Positions 1-8,019 of a stretch of 44,425 nucleotides of DNA are shown one piece after another. A program made the position numbers and the translations under genes. Under the pieces are notes generated by a model. It was not told the DNA's origin, did no database searches, and saw only the letters and a list, made by a program, of their open reading frames with translations. The first letter of the stretch is position 1. Every line of letters begins with the position of its first letter. This stretch comes from Pseudomonas sp. GM21. Lineage in GTDB: Bacteria; Pseudomonadota; Gammaproteobacteria; Pseudomonadales; Pseudomonadaceae. The DNA is taken from contig NZ_AKJS01000101.1 of assembly GCF_000282215.1 (NCBI RefSeq), positions 1-44,425 of the forward strand. The letters run 5' to 3'.

Positions 1-2
1 AA

Positions 3-167
3 CTACCTTGAAAAACGCCGAACAGCACCACAGCCACAGGTATCACCCACACGAGCTGCACCCATGAAGTTGATATTTGTGTCGGCGCTAGCTGAAGCAA
101 TAGGGGTTGTACCGTGACCTGGCATTGGACAGACATGCTTGTCGCCCAACCGTGCAGAAGAAATCAT
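3..167 (-). pseudogene. truncated PAAR-domain protein (T6SS spike tip)
   Basis: Reading the minus strand from an ATG at 165-167 gives 54 residues that start MISSARLGDKHVCPMPGHG and contain the run NFMGAARVGDTCGCGAV. This is the N-terminal half of the PAAR-repeat fold, the zinc-binding cone that caps VgrG in type VI secretion; His and Cys residues suitable for zinc are present. A good ribosome binding site (AAGGA, 6 nt spacing) precedes the ATG. PAAR proteins usually run to about 90 residues or more, but here the frame leaves the family after GCGAV and stops at 3-5. I infer a frameshift or replacement of the 3' half. The rest lies outside the window, so a recombined tail cannot be excluded. 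No VgrG or other T6SS gene is in the window. Confidence 0.7.
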
Positions 168-190
168 GCAGCATCCTTAATCGTCCTTGG

Positions 191-213
191 AAAAACCCGC
201 GCTGAGGCGCGGG
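191..213 (-). terminator. rho-independent terminator (minus strand)
   Basis: A perfect 7-bp GC stem (196-202 pairing with 207-213, 4-nt loop) is followed on the minus strand by a run of five T (191-195). It would end a minus-strand transcript arriving from about 220-460, where no intact gene remains, just upstream of the PAAR gene. Confidence 0.6.
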
Positions 214-475
214 CAGAATGACGTTACTCCGGAATCCGATGGCTGACTTTAGGACATCTCCCAAAAGTCACGCTCCGATTTCCGACTCCATGTCATTGCT
301 GGGGCCCGAGGGTAACCGGTCTGGATTGAGGTTTTGAATAGTGGCAGTTCGCCTAATGAGGGTTTCGTATCAGAAAAACCACGACGATGGACGACCTGCC
401 CCTTGCCCTCACGCTCAAAATTCCCACTGACTTCCCTAATCATCGACAACGACACACTCGTACCAGGTGCCCAGC

Positions 476-519
476 AAAAGGTGACACAGCTATTTACTAA
501 ATAAACCTGTCACCTTTTT
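476..519. repeat. palindromic element, copy 1 of a direct repeat
   Basis: Two 11-bp arms (476-486 and 508-518) are perfect inverted repeats around an AT-rich centre, with a T run after the right arm. Its right part, 496-519, matches 1982-2005 at 21 of 24 positions in the same orientation. The sequence type (ACTAAATA..CCTGTCACC followed by T) recalls elements found beside tyrosine (Y1) transposases in Proteobacteria; that link is from memory. It could also act as a terminator. Confidence 0.55.
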
Positions 520-622
520 CGTTGTCACCGTTTTCGTCTATTTTTATAGATGCTCTGGATTGACCTTTTCCTGATCAGAACGGGCTGACGGTCATCAATG
601 ATCCGTAACAGGAGATCGCATC

Positions 623-973
623 ATGAAGCGCTTGCTTGGGTCCCTTGGATTTTCATTGTTACTAGTGGCATCGGCGGTGTTCGCTCATCACGGCTGGAGT
701 GAGTACGACTCGAGCAAAACGTTGCAGCTGGACGGAACGATCGAGGAATCCGGTTACTCCCACCCGCATGGGTTCGTTCGCCTGAAAACCGACGACAAGA
801 CTTGGAACGTAGTACTGGCGCCACCCTCGCGCATGGAGAACCGTGGTCTTTCCAGGGAAATGCTGAGTGTCGGCAATCGGGCGCTGGTGGTGGGCTATCA
901 GAATCGCAACAAACCCGATGAACTGCGCGCAGAACGCATCACCGTCGACAACAAAACCATTGAGTTACGCTGA
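623..973 (+). CDS. DUF6152 family exported protein
   Basis: 116 residues with a signal peptide (MKRLLG, then a hydrophobic stretch to about residue 20). The best cleavage site is after VFA, which would leave a mature protein beginning HHGWSEYD. The HHGW start and the internal SHPHG segment (about residues 46-50) match the DUF6152 family, whose function is unknown. A ribosome binding site (AGGAG, 610-614) precedes the ATG. The stop codon overlaps the start of the next gene (TGATG), so the two are translationally coupled. A metal-binding role is my inference from the clustered histidines and is not shown. Confidence 0.8.
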   Translation: MKRLLGSLGFSLLLVASAVFAHHGWSEYDSSKTLQLDGTIEESGYSHPHGFVRLKTDDKTWNVVLAPPSRMENRGLSREMLSVGNRALVVGYQNRNKPDELRAERITVDNKTIELR

Positions 974-1485
974 TGCAGACAACTGGCACCCGCGACGGAT
1001 CGGGTCTTGAGGGCTGGCTGGACTATGTGGGCGACTCGCAACTCGGGTCGGCCATGCGAAGCGAGTTATGGATGTACCCGATAGTCGAAGTGCTTCACAT
1101 CATTGGTTTCGTGGTGCTTGTCGGCTCTGTCGTGCTGTTCGATCTGCGGGTTCTCGGGTGCTCGAGAGATCTTCCGGTGACGGCACTGGCTCGCCACCTC
1201 CTGAGGTGGGGAGTCGCGGCCCTGCTATTGATTGTCCCGGCTGGGCTGATGATGTTTTCAGCACATCCGCATGACTTCGCATCCAACGACGTGTTTATTC
1301 TGAAGCTTTGCCTGATCGGTATTGCGGGCCTCAATGCGGCTGTTTTTCACGTTGGTGTCTTGCGCTCAGTAGACCGGTGGAATACGGACACCGCGGCGCC
1401 TGGAATAGCAAAAATCCAGGCGATCCTTTCGATTATGTTATGGATCAGCGTGGTGCTCTGCGGCCGACTGCTGGCCTACACCTGA
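973..1485 (+). CDS. DUF6644 family membrane protein
   Basis: 170 residues with four likely membrane segments (about 36-58, 73-93, 107-127 and 145-165). The segments WMYPIVEVLHIIGF and VVLFDLRVLG are typical of DUF6644, a membrane family without known function. Histidines lie in or beside the membrane segments (LHIIGF, RHLLRWG, FHVGVL) and could be haem or metal ligands; this is inference. The ATG overlaps the upstream stop by one base. Downstream lies a weak A/T-flanked hairpin shared with the convergent gene. Confidence 0.75.
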   Translation: MQTTGTRDGSGLEGWLDYVGDSQLGSAMRSELWMYPIVEVLHIIGFVVLVGSVVLFDLRVLGCSRDLPVTALARHLLRWGVAALLLIVPAGLMMFSAHPHDFASNDVFILKLCLIGIAGLNAAVFHVGVLRSVDRWNTDTAAPGIAKIQAILSIMLWISVVLCGRLLAYT

Positions 1486-1518
1486 CGTAGCTGCCCTCAC
1501 GATGCGGCAACAGGGATG

Positions 1519-1560
1519 GAAGAAAAAATGCCCATATCTCACGACACAGGCATTTTCTTC
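1519..1560. terminator. bidirectional terminator between convergent genes
   Basis: An A-rich arm (1519-1532) faces a T-rich arm (1549-1560) with complementary ATGCC/GGCAT at the core, giving a run of A on one side and T on the other. It lies between a plus gene ending at 1485 and a minus gene ending at 1600. The GC core is short. Confidence 0.4.
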
Positions 1561-1599
1561 ATCCGACCAACCAATAGCCGTACTGGCTCAACCAAAAAA

Positions 1600-1872
1600 C
1601 TAACTTCCGCCACTGCTACTGCTGCTACCTTGCGGCCCACTCGCCTTGGTGCCAGCCGCTGCCGGGCCGTTATCGGTTGTCCCGCCATCCGCGCCTTTGG
1701 GAAGCGTAGCGGCATCAGGATCAGCATTGGTGGGTTTAGGTGCGGGATCGCGAGTCTCGGTCTTGCCATCGGTAGAGGTGCCTGCCGGTGTTGTGTCCGC
1801 TGCGACAGCGTACAGCGAACTGCCCGACAGAAACGCTGCGAGCGTCAGGACCACAATTTTTGGATTCATCAT
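1600..1872 (-). CDS. small exported Gly/Ser/Pro-rich protein
   Basis: 90 residues: signal peptide (MMNPKIVVLTLAAFLSGSS, cleavage near AVA-AD), then a low-complexity hydrophilic tail rich in Thr, Pro, Asp and Gly that ends in a run of serine and glycine. The start at 1872 is chosen because AGGAAG stands 7 nt upstream; the next ATG (1869) is equally possible. No domain is recognised. Proteins of this kind are common in Pseudomonas and usually called hypothetical. It is convergent with the DUF6644 gene. Confidence 0.6.
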   Translation of the reverse strand: MMNPKIVVLTLAAFLSGSSLYAVAADTTPAGTSTDGKTETRDPAPKPTNADPDAATLPKGADGGTTDNGPAAAGTKASGPQGSSSSSGGS

Positions 1873-1981
1873 TTTGATTCTTCCTGTGTGTTGGGATAAC
1901 ACAACATTGGAAGAATGACGGATGAAATCGTGCTAAGAGGCGGACGAGCGGTGGTGTCTGGCCGCTTTTCACCTGTGTGCA

Positions 1982-2005
1982 ACTAAATAGATCTGCCACC
2001 TTTTT
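1982..2005. repeat. copy 2 of the 24-bp direct repeat
   Basis: Matches 496-519 at 21 of 24 positions and lies in the same orientation. The second palindromic arm seen in copy 1 is not clear here. Together the copies enclose the DUF6152, DUF6644 and Gly/Ser-rich genes. Confidence 0.55.
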
Positions 2006-2016
2006 GATGCAGAGTT

Positions 2017-2463
2017 TCAGGCAATCGCGACTGTTTTTTTCAGCAATTCATACAGCCCATCAGGAACCAACGGCGCTTCATCAGTAAAGCCTTCCCACGT
2101 AAGCCACTTCGCAGCGAAGGTTGCGCCATCGGTTTCTTGGCCGTCCAAGTGCGGCAACTCATAGACGCTGGCATCCACAAACTTCGCATCGTAAACCTGC
2201 ACAATTTCGTGTCCTGGCCTGCCAGCGTACGTAAAGATGTTTTCAAGCGTACCGAGCAAGCGGACATCGGTGATGGCCAATCCAAGTTCTTCCTGAACTT
2301 CACGTTCAATGGCTTCGGCACTGGTTTCGCCAAACTCGATGCCGCCGCCGATCGGGCGGAAGAATGGGCGGTTTTTGATGGGGTCGTGGGCTTCGCTGAG
2401 CAGTATCTTGCCATCATGATGGAAGATGCAGAGTGCGAGGGGGCGGATGCGATGTGTGGTCAT
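2017..2463 (-). CDS. Nudix hydrolase
   Basis: 148 residues from the ATG at 2463, where family similarity begins (MTTHRIRPLALCIF). A longer frame starts at 2511 without better support. The Nudix box is complete at residues 40-62 (G-x5-E-x7-REVQEELGL), so catalysis should be intact. These enzymes cleave nucleoside diphosphates linked to another group; the substrate cannot be told from sequence. The gene follows puuR on the same strand after about 115 bp that hold a repeat-derived hairpin, so co-transcription is uncertain. Confidence 0.85.
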   Translation of the reverse strand: MTTHRIRPLALCIFHHDGKILLSEAHDPIKNRPFFRPIGGGIEFGETSAEAIEREVQEELGLAITDVRLLGTLENIFTYAGRPGHEIVQVYDAKFVDASVYELPHLDGQETDGATFAAKWLTWEGFTDEAPLVPDGLYELLKKTVAIA

Positions 2464-2530
2464 TAGGTGAAGTCCATTTTCTTTGAAAAACGCTGAATCA
2501 GCTGCTTCCATTTAACATTGGTGTTGGATG

Positions 2531-2574
2531 CGGACGCAGCCTTCGGCAGCTGCTACAGGGGTGCGTCCGTTTTT
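2531..2574 (+). repeat. REP-derived hairpin with T tail
   Basis: An 8-bp perfect stem (2531-2538 with 2562-2569) encloses a fragment of the family-B REP sequence (CAGCTGCTACAGG) and is followed by five T. It is shaped like a plus-strand terminator, although both neighbours are on the minus strand. Confidence 0.45.
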
Positions 2575-2577
2575 GGG

Positions 2578-3126
2578 TTAGAAGTTTGCTGGAGTGTTGG
2601 CACTGATGATTTCCGCTTCGTCCTGCCCAATATTGCGAAACTTGTGCGGCAGGGTTGTCGGGAAGTAATAGCCGTCGCCAGCATTCAGCACACTGATCTG
2701 TCCATCCACCGTGAGCTCAACGGTGCCACGGGTCACGAGCCCACACTCCTCCCCTTCCGAGTGCACAATCGGCTCTTCCCCCGAGCTCGCCCCAGGCGCG
2801 TACTGCTCGCGCAACAAGCGCATCTGCCGGCTCGGTACAGAAGCGCCAATCAGCAACAACCGCAGCCCATGACGGCCCAGATCCGGTTGTTCATTGGCGC
2901 GGAACACGTATTGATGCTCACGCGGTGGCTGGTCGAAGGTAAAGAAGTCTGCCAGAGACATGGGAATGCCTTCGAGCAGTTTTTTCAGGGAGCTGACGGA
3001 GGGACTGACGCGATTCTGTTCGATCAGGGAGATGGTGGCATTGGTGACGCCGCTACGCCGGGCCAGCTCGCGCTGGGACAGTTTGTAGCTTTCGCGTACT
3101 AATTTGAGTCGTGAGCCCGTGTCCAT
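2578..3126 (-). CDS. puuR: XRE-cupin transcriptional regulator PuuR
   Basis: 182 residues: an XRE-type helix-turn-helix at about 6-62 (LSQRELARRSGVTNATISLIE) and a C-terminal cupin domain at about 105-178. This is the architecture and length of PuuR, the repressor of putrescine catabolism in E. coli. The setting next to puuB, puuC, puuA and puuD supports the name. The ATG has an AAGG ribosome binding site. It probably binds the puuA-puuD divergent promoter, where a repeated motif is present. Confidence 0.85.
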   Translation of the reverse strand: MDTGSRLKLVRESYKLSQRELARRSGVTNATISLIEQNRVSPSVSSLKKLLEGIPMSLADFFTFDQPPREHQYVFRANEQPDLGRHGLRLLLIGASVPSRQMRLLREQYAPGASSGEEPIVHSEGEECGLVTRGTVELTVDGQISVLNAGDGYYFPTTLPHKFRNIGQDEAEIISANTPANF

Positions 3127-3365
3127 GACAGCCTTATGCGAGAAATACTTAAGGGTTATGGGGGTGGATGGCGGGCGACTTTTGGCCGCGAAAATACCGC
3201 TTCCCTGTCCCGGAAATTTGAAAGGCGGGTATTAAATCACGTTTGGGGGTGTTGCTCAGCAGGTTCGATAACTGGTTAGTGAAAAAGCTGAAGGTGCTCA
3301 TGGCAGACCTTTTAGCGATGTGAGTATTGGGGGTGTCAGGTGATATTGAGGGCGGCTGATATGGC

Positions 3366-3393
3366 GTCATCGCGAGCAGGCTCGCTCCCACAG
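3366..3393. repeat. single REP, family A
   Basis: One copy of the Pseudomonas REP core (GCGAGCAGGCTCGCTCCCAC) without an inverted partner at the usual distance. Confidence 0.7.
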
Positions 3394-3437
3394 TTTGGGC
3401 CTGGGCGTGTACACATTTTGTGTTCGCCATAGATCTC

Positions 3438-3530
3438 CTGTGGGAGCCGGGCTTGCCCGCGATGGCGGTGTGTCAGGCGACATCAATGGTGGCTGATACG
3501 ACCTCATCGCGGGCAAGCCCGCTCCCACAG
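3438..3530. repeat. REPIN, family A
   Basis: Two REP sequences in inverted orientation (3438-3468 and 3504-3530) form a long hairpin just downstream of puuB. The core is TGTGGGAGC..GGGCTTGCCCGCGATG. It may stabilise or end the puuB transcript. Confidence 0.75.
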
Positions 3531-3545
3531 GTTTTGCAGCGTTTA

Positions 3546-4844
3546 TCAGATCCCGAACCGATCGCGCAGCGCGTAGTATGCGGCGCCCATGGCGGTGAGC
3601 GGGGCCTGGAAGGTGCGGCCGCCGATCATGGGCATGTGCGGTAAGGACGCGAACGCATCGAAGCGTTCGGCGTCACCGCGGATCATTTCCGAGATCAGTT
3701 TACCGGCCAGGTGCGAGCAGGTGACGCCGTGACCGCTGTAGCCTTGCATGTAGTAGGCGTTTTTCTCGATGCGGCCGAATTGCGGCATGCGGGACATGGT
3801 CAGCAGGAAGTTGCCGGTCCAGCGGTAGTCGATCTTCACGTCCTTGAGTTGCGGGAAGGTCTTGAGGATTTTCGGCTTGATCAGCTGTTCAATGTCGTCC
3901 GGTTCCCGCGCGCCGTAGACCACGCCGCCGCCGTACAGCAGTCGGTTGTCGGCGGTGAGGCGGTAGTAGTCCAGCAGGTAGTTGCAGTCTTCGACGCAGT
4001 AGTTGTTTTTGATCAGGCTGCGCGCAACCTTTTCCGACAACGGTTCGGTGACGACGATTTGCGAGCCGCACGGCATGCTCTTGCTGGTCACACGATTGTC
4101 GAGGCCCTGCGGCAGGTAGGCGTTACCGGCGATCAGCAGGTACTTGGCGCGGACCACGCCTTTGGCTGTGCGCACGGTAATCGGTTCGCCGTAAGTGATT
4201 TCCACCGCCGCCGATTGTTCGTAGATTTTGCCGCCCAGGCCGATGATGGCCGAGGCTTCGCCGAGGGCCAGGTTCAACGGATGGATGTGCCCGCCCTGCA
4301 TGTCCAGCAGGCCGCCGACGTAAGCGTCGGAACCGACTTCGCGCTTGATGTCAGCCGCGTCGAGCATTTTCAGGTTCTTGTTACCGTAGCGCTCCCAGCT
4401 CTTCTTCTGCTCGGCCAGGCCTTTGAGTTGCTTCTTGTTCATCGCGGCGAAGATGCCGCCCGAACGGTAATCGCACTGGATGTCGTAGTGTTGTATGCGC
4501 TGACGAATGATGTCGGCGCCTTCGAAAATCATGCTGCCGAGGACTTCGGCGGTTTTGTCGCCGTAGCGTTCTTCGATGACATCGACGTCGCGACTGTAGG
4601 AGTTGACCAGTTGACCGCCGTTGCGACCGCTGGCGCCGAATCCGACTTTGGCGGCTTCAAGTACGGTCACGCTGTAGCCCGCTTCCGCGAGGAACAGGGC
4701 CGAGGACAAACCGGTATAGCCGGCGCCGATGATGCAGACGTCGCAGTCCACCGCTTGTTCGAGCACCGGGAAGTCGCCAGTGAAATTGCGGGTGGCGGCG
4801 TAGTAGCTGTTTACGTGGGTTTGTTTCACAGAATCTTGTTTCAT
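3546..4844 (-). CDS. puuB: gamma-glutamylputrescine oxidoreductase
   Basis: 432 residues of the DAO-type FAD oxidoreductase family, close to the length of E. coli PuuB. The FAD-binding GxGxxG lies at about residues 36-56 (CIIGAGYTGLSSALFLAEAG), followed by GASGRNGGQ typical of the family. It oxidises gamma-glutamylputrescine to the aldehyde, releasing ammonia and hydrogen peroxide. The start has GGAGA 5 nt upstream. It lies 56 bp after puuC on the same strand, so they are probably one operon. Confidence 0.88.
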   Translation of the reverse strand: MKQDSVKQTHVNSYYAATRNFTGDFPVLEQAVDCDVCIIGAGYTGLSSALFLAEAGYSVTVLEAAKVGFGASGRNGGQLVNSYSRDVDVIEERYGDKTAEVLGSMIFEGADIIRQRIQHYDIQCDYRSGGIFAAMNKKQLKGLAEQKKSWERYGNKNLKMLDAADIKREVGSDAYVGGLLDMQGGHIHPLNLALGEASAIIGLGGKIYEQSAAVEITYGEPITVRTAKGVVRAKYLLIAGNAYLPQGLDNRVTSKSMPCGSQIVVTEPLSEKVARSLIKNNYCVEDCNYLLDYYRLTADNRLLYGGGVVYGAREPDDIEQLIKPKILKTFPQLKDVKIDYRWTGNFLLTMSRMPQFGRIEKNAYYMQGYSGHGVTCSHLAGKLISEMIRGDAERFDAFASLPHMPMIGGRTFQAPLTAMGAAYYALRDRFGI

Positions 4845-4900
4845 AGCTTTCTCCGATGGCCACCGGCAGCTAGCCTGCGACCGTCGCTTTTTTATAGGTA

Positions 4901-6391
4901 TTAGAGCTTGATCCAGGTCGCTTTGAGTTCGGTGTATTTGTCGAACGCGTGCAGCGATTTGTCCCGACCGTTACCCGACTGCTTGTACCCGCCGAACGGC
5001 GCGGTCATGTCGCCGCCGTCGTACTGGTTGACCCAGACGCTGCCGGCGCGCAAACCGCGAGCGAAGGTGTGGGCCTTGCTCAGGTTGCTGGTCCAGACAC
5101 CGGCGGCCAGGCCGAAGATGCTGTCGTTGGCAATGGCCAGGGCTTCTTCAGCGGTGTCGAAGGTGATCAGCGACAGTACCGGGCCGAAGATTTCTTCGCG
5201 GGCGATGGTCATGGCGTTGGTCACGCCGTCGAATATCGCCGGCTCCACGTACAGGCCACCGGTGCTTTCGAGGGTGCGGCTGCCGCCAGCGATCAGTTGC
5301 GCGCCCTGGTCTTTACCGACCTGGATGTAGCGCAACACGTTGTCCAGTTGACGCTGGTCGACGACCGCACCGACAGTGGTTTCCGGGTCCAGTGCGTGTC
5401 CCGGTTTCCACGCTTGCAGTGCTTCCACCAGCAGCGGGATGAACTGCTCGCGAATCGAACGTTCCACCAACAACCGAGAGCCGGCGGTGCAGACTTCTCC
5501 CTGGTTGAAGGCAATCGCACCGGCCGCCGCCTGTGCAGCCGCGTGCAAATCCGGCGCGTCGGCGAACACCACGTTCGGGCTCTTGCCCCCGGCTTCGAGC
5601 CAGACGCGTTTCATGTTGCTTTGCCCGGCGTAGATCATCAGTTGCTTGGCTATCGCGGTCGAGCCGGTGAAGGCCAGCACGTCGACATCCATGTGCAAGG
5701 CCAGCGCCTTGCCGACGGTGTGGCCGTAGCCCGGCAGGACGTTGAACACGCCTTTGGGGATGCCGGCGTCCAGCGCCAACTGGGCGATGCGGATCGCGGT
5801 CAGCGGCGATTTTTCCGAAGGCTTGAGGATGAACGAGTTGCCGGCTGCCAGGGCCGGAGCGAACTTCCAGCTGGCCATGATCAACGGGAAGTTCCACGGC
5901 ACGATGGCGGCAACCACGCCCGCAGGTTCGCGGGTGATGAGGCCAAGTTGGTCGTGCGGCGTGGCGGCGACTTCGTCGTAGATCTTGTCGATGGCTTCGG
6001 CGCTCCAGCGGATCGCGTTGGCGGTCGCAGGAATGTCGATGTTCATCGAGTCGTTGATCGGCTTGCCCATGTCGAGGGTTTCGAGCAGGGCCAGTTCTTC
6101 CTGGTTGGCCAGGATCAGGTCGGCGAAGCGAATCAGGATGCGCTTGCGCTGGGCCGGAGCGAGGTTGGCCCAGATCCCGGATTCGAACGTGCGGCGCGCG
6201 ACTGCGACAGCCGCATTGGCGTCGGCCTCGTCGGTGCTGGCGACGTTGGCCAGGAAACGGCCGTCGACCGGGCTCATGCATTCAAAGGTGTCACCGCTGA
6301 GTGCCGGGCAGTAGTGGCCGTCGATGAAGGCACGGGCTTCGATGGTTAGGGACTGGAAGCGTTGTTCCCAGTCGCTGCGAGTGTTTGTCAT
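4901..6391 (-). CDS. puuC: gamma-glutamyl-gamma-aminobutyraldehyde dehydrogenase
   Basis: 496 residues, full-length NAD(P)-dependent aldehyde dehydrogenase. Visible active-site residues are the catalytic Cys301 (GEVCTAGS), general base Glu266 (WLEAGGK), oxyanion Asn167 (PWNFPL) and cofactor Lys190 (FILKPSEK). In the Puu pathway it oxidises gamma-glutamyl-gamma-aminobutyraldehyde to the acid. The family also accepts other aminoaldehydes, so the substrate rests on the puuB/puuA/puuD context. The gap to puuA is 251 bp and carries a REPIN. Confidence 0.88.
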   Translation of the reverse strand: MTNTRSDWEQRFQSLTIEARAFIDGHYCPALSGDTFECMSPVDGRFLANVASTDEADANAAVAVARRTFESGIWANLAPAQRKRILIRFADLILANQEELALLETLDMGKPINDSMNIDIPATANAIRWSAEAIDKIYDEVAATPHDQLGLITREPAGVVAAIVPWNFPLIMASWKFAPALAAGNSFILKPSEKSPLTAIRIAQLALDAGIPKGVFNVLPGYGHTVGKALALHMDVDVLAFTGSTAIAKQLMIYAGQSNMKRVWLEAGGKSPNVVFADAPDLHAAAQAAAGAIAFNQGEVCTAGSRLLVERSIREQFIPLLVEALQAWKPGHALDPETTVGAVVDQRQLDNVLRYIQVGKDQGAQLIAGGSRTLESTGGLYVEPAIFDGVTNAMTIAREEIFGPVLSLITFDTAEEALAIANDSIFGLAAGVWTSNLSKAHTFARGLRAGSVWVNQYDGGDMTAPFGGYKQSGNGRDKSLHAFDKYTELKATWIKL

Positions 6392-6473
6392 GGTTGTGAC
6401 TCGACGCAGAGGAATAAGTAGTCGTTGGATTAAAGCCAGTCAGTGAAGAAGTCTCAGCCGTAGCGCGTTCTTT

Positions 6474-6606
6474 TGTAGCAGCTGGCGTAGCCTGCGTTCG
6501 GCTGCGAAGAAGTCGTGAAATCAGGCGATGTGGTGCTTCAGGAAGGCCCAGCGCTCAGGTTTTACGACTGCTTCGCAGCCGAACGCAGGCTTCGCCAGCT
6601 GCTACA
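6474..6606. repeat. REPIN, family B
   Basis: Two copies of a 45-bp sequence (TGTAGCAGCTGGCG..GCCTGCGTTCGGCTGCG) in inverted orientation (6474-6520 and 6560-6606) between puuA and puuC. Related elements stand at 12228, 22152 and 44398. Confidence 0.8.
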
Positions 6607-6642
6607 GGTTTCGTTGCCGTCTAACTGACTGGTATCAGGCCA

Positions 6643-8019
6643 TCAGACGGTGTGCAGATACCAGTTGTACTCAAGGTCGGAGATGGAGTTCTCGAACTCG
6701 GCCAGCTCGCTTTCCTTGCACGCCACGAACACGTCGATGTACAGCGGGTCGATGTAGCGGGCCATGACTTCGCTGTCGTCCAGCTCGCGCAAGGCGTCGC
6801 GCAGGTTGTTCGGCAGGCTCTGCTCGTTTTGCTCGTAGCTGTTGCCTTCCACCGGTGCGCCCGGCTCGATCTGGTTGGTCAGGCCATGGTGAATACCGGC
6901 CAGCACCGACGCCATCAGCAAATACGGGTTGGCGTCGGCACCAGCGACACGATGCTCGATGCGCACCGCGTCCGGCGAACCGGTCGGCACACGGACAGCC
7001 ACGGTACGGTTGTCGATGCCCCAGCTTGGCGAGTTCGGTACATAGAACTGCGCGCCGAAACGACGGTAGGAGTTGACGTTCGGGCACAGGAACGCCATCT
7101 GCGCCGGCAGGGTCTCGAGCACACCGCCGATCGCGTGTCGCAGCGCGGCGTTCTGCTCGGGATCCTCGCTGGCAAAGATGTTGTTGCCTTCTTTGTCGAG
7201 AATCGAAATGTGCACGTGCAAACCATTGCCCGCCTGGCCCGGATATGGCTTGGCCATAAACGTGGTGTCCATCTCGTGGTCGTAGGCGATGTTCTTCACC
7301 AAACGCTTGAGCAACACCGCGTAGTCGCAGGCCTTGATCGGGTCATTGACGTGATGCAGGTTGACTTCGAACTGCGCCGGGGCACTTTCCTTGACGATGG
7401 CGTCGGCAGGAATGCCCTGCTCTTTCGCGCCTTCGAGGATGTCTTGCAGGCAATCGACGTATTCGTCGAGGTCGTCGATCAGGTACACCTGGGTCGACAT
7501 CGGACGCTTGCCCGAAACCGGCGAACGTGGCGATTGCGGACGACCGTTCACGTTGTCCTGGTCGATCAGGTAGAACTCGAGTTCGAACGCGGCGCAGATG
7601 GTCAAGCCCATGTCATCGAACTTGCTCACCACCTGACGCAGCACTTCCCGAGGGTCAGCGAAGAACGGCTGGCCTTCGAGTTCGTGCATGGTCATTAACA
7701 GTTGCGCGGTCGGGCGCTTCTGCCATGGCTCGATGCTGAGCGTATTAGGGATCGGAAAGCAGATCCGGTCAGAGTCGCCGATGTCCAGACCCAGGCCGGT
7801 GCTTTCCACCGTGGAACCGTTGATGTCCAGAGCAAACAGAGACGCCGGCAGGTTAATGCCTTTTTCGTAGACCTTATGAAGACTGGTGCGCTCGATGCGC
7901 TTGCCGCGCACCACGCCGTTCATATCCGCAATCAGAAGGTCGACGTACAAAACCTCAGGATATTTCTTAAGGAATGCGTTTGCTTCGTTGAGTTGAACGG
8001 CACGCAGAGGGACCGACAT
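6643..8019 (-). CDS. puuA: glutamate-polyamine ligase (glutamine synthetase family)
   Basis: 458 residues of the glutamine synthetase fold, close to E. coli PuuA and Pseudomonas SpuI/SpuB. The N-terminal beta-grasp part covers about 1-115. The catalytic part contains FELEFYL, the ATP-site segment GNGLHVHIS and the glutamate-site segment NSYRRFG. It joins glutamate to putrescine or a related polyamine using ATP, the first catabolic step. An AGGTG site precedes the ATG. It is transcribed divergently from puuD. SpuI and PuuA are equally fitting names. Confidence 0.87.
   Translation of the reverse strand: MSVPLRAVQLNEANAFLKKYPEVLYVDLLIADMNGVVRGKRIERTSLHKVYEKGINLPASLFALDINGSTVESTGLGLDIGDSDRICFPIPNTLSIEPWQKRPTAQLLMTMHELEGQPFFADPREVLRQVVSKFDDMGLTICAAFELEFYLIDQDNVNGRPQSPRSPVSGKRPMSTQVYLIDDLDEYVDCLQDILEGAKEQGIPADAIVKESAPAQFEVNLHHVNDPIKACDYAVLLKRLVKNIAYDHEMDTTFMAKPYPGQAGNGLHVHISILDKEGNNIFASEDPEQNAALRHAIGGVLETLPAQMAFLCPNVNSYRRFGAQFYVPNSPSWGIDNRTVAVRVPTGSPDAVRIEHRVAGADANPYLLMASVLAGIHHGLTNQIEPGAPVEGNSYEQNEQSLPNNLRDALRELDDSEVMARYIDPLYIDVFVACKESELAEFENSISDLEYNWYLHTV

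Larger units (their letters stand above)
168..622. other. 455-bp gene-free stretch
   Basis: No convincing gene. A 68-residue minus frame at 249-455 has no recognisable domain and is probably chance. The stretch holds a minus-oriented terminator hairpin (196-213) and a large palindrome (476-519). The promoter of the following plus-strand genes should lie between about 520 and 605; I did not find clear -35/-10 boxes. Confidence 0.5.
3127..3545. other. 419-bp intergenic stretch with REP elements
   Basis: Between puuB and puuR. It holds a single REP (3366-3393) and an inverted REP pair (3438-3530). A minus-strand frame could encode about 50 residues (start MSTFSFFTNQLSNLL at 3301, stop at 3149) after a modest AAAGG site, but nothing is recognisable in it and I do not call it a gene. 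Confidence 0.5.

Noticed and set aside
249..455. 68-residue minus frame
   Set aside because: No domain, no clear ribosome binding site, and it stops before the terminator in a different frame from the only other plausible tail.
3149..3430. 93-residue minus frame between puuB and puuR
   Set aside because: Its first half translates a REP element. The rest (about 50 residues) has only a modest ribosome binding site and no similarity I recognise.
3711..6349. Long plus-strand open frames (397 and 466 residues) opposite puuB and puuC
   Set aside because: They lie antisense to well-identified enzymes, show biased composition typical of GC-rich shadow frames, and have no recognisable domain.
6474..6606. 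Possible CRISPR or attachment site because of repeated sequence
   Set aside because: The repeats are inverted pairs scattered singly, not evenly spaced direct repeats with unique spacers. They are REPINs.
6652..7698. 348-residue plus frame opposite puuA
   Set aside because: Antisense to glutamine synthetase-family coding; no domain and no ribosome binding site.
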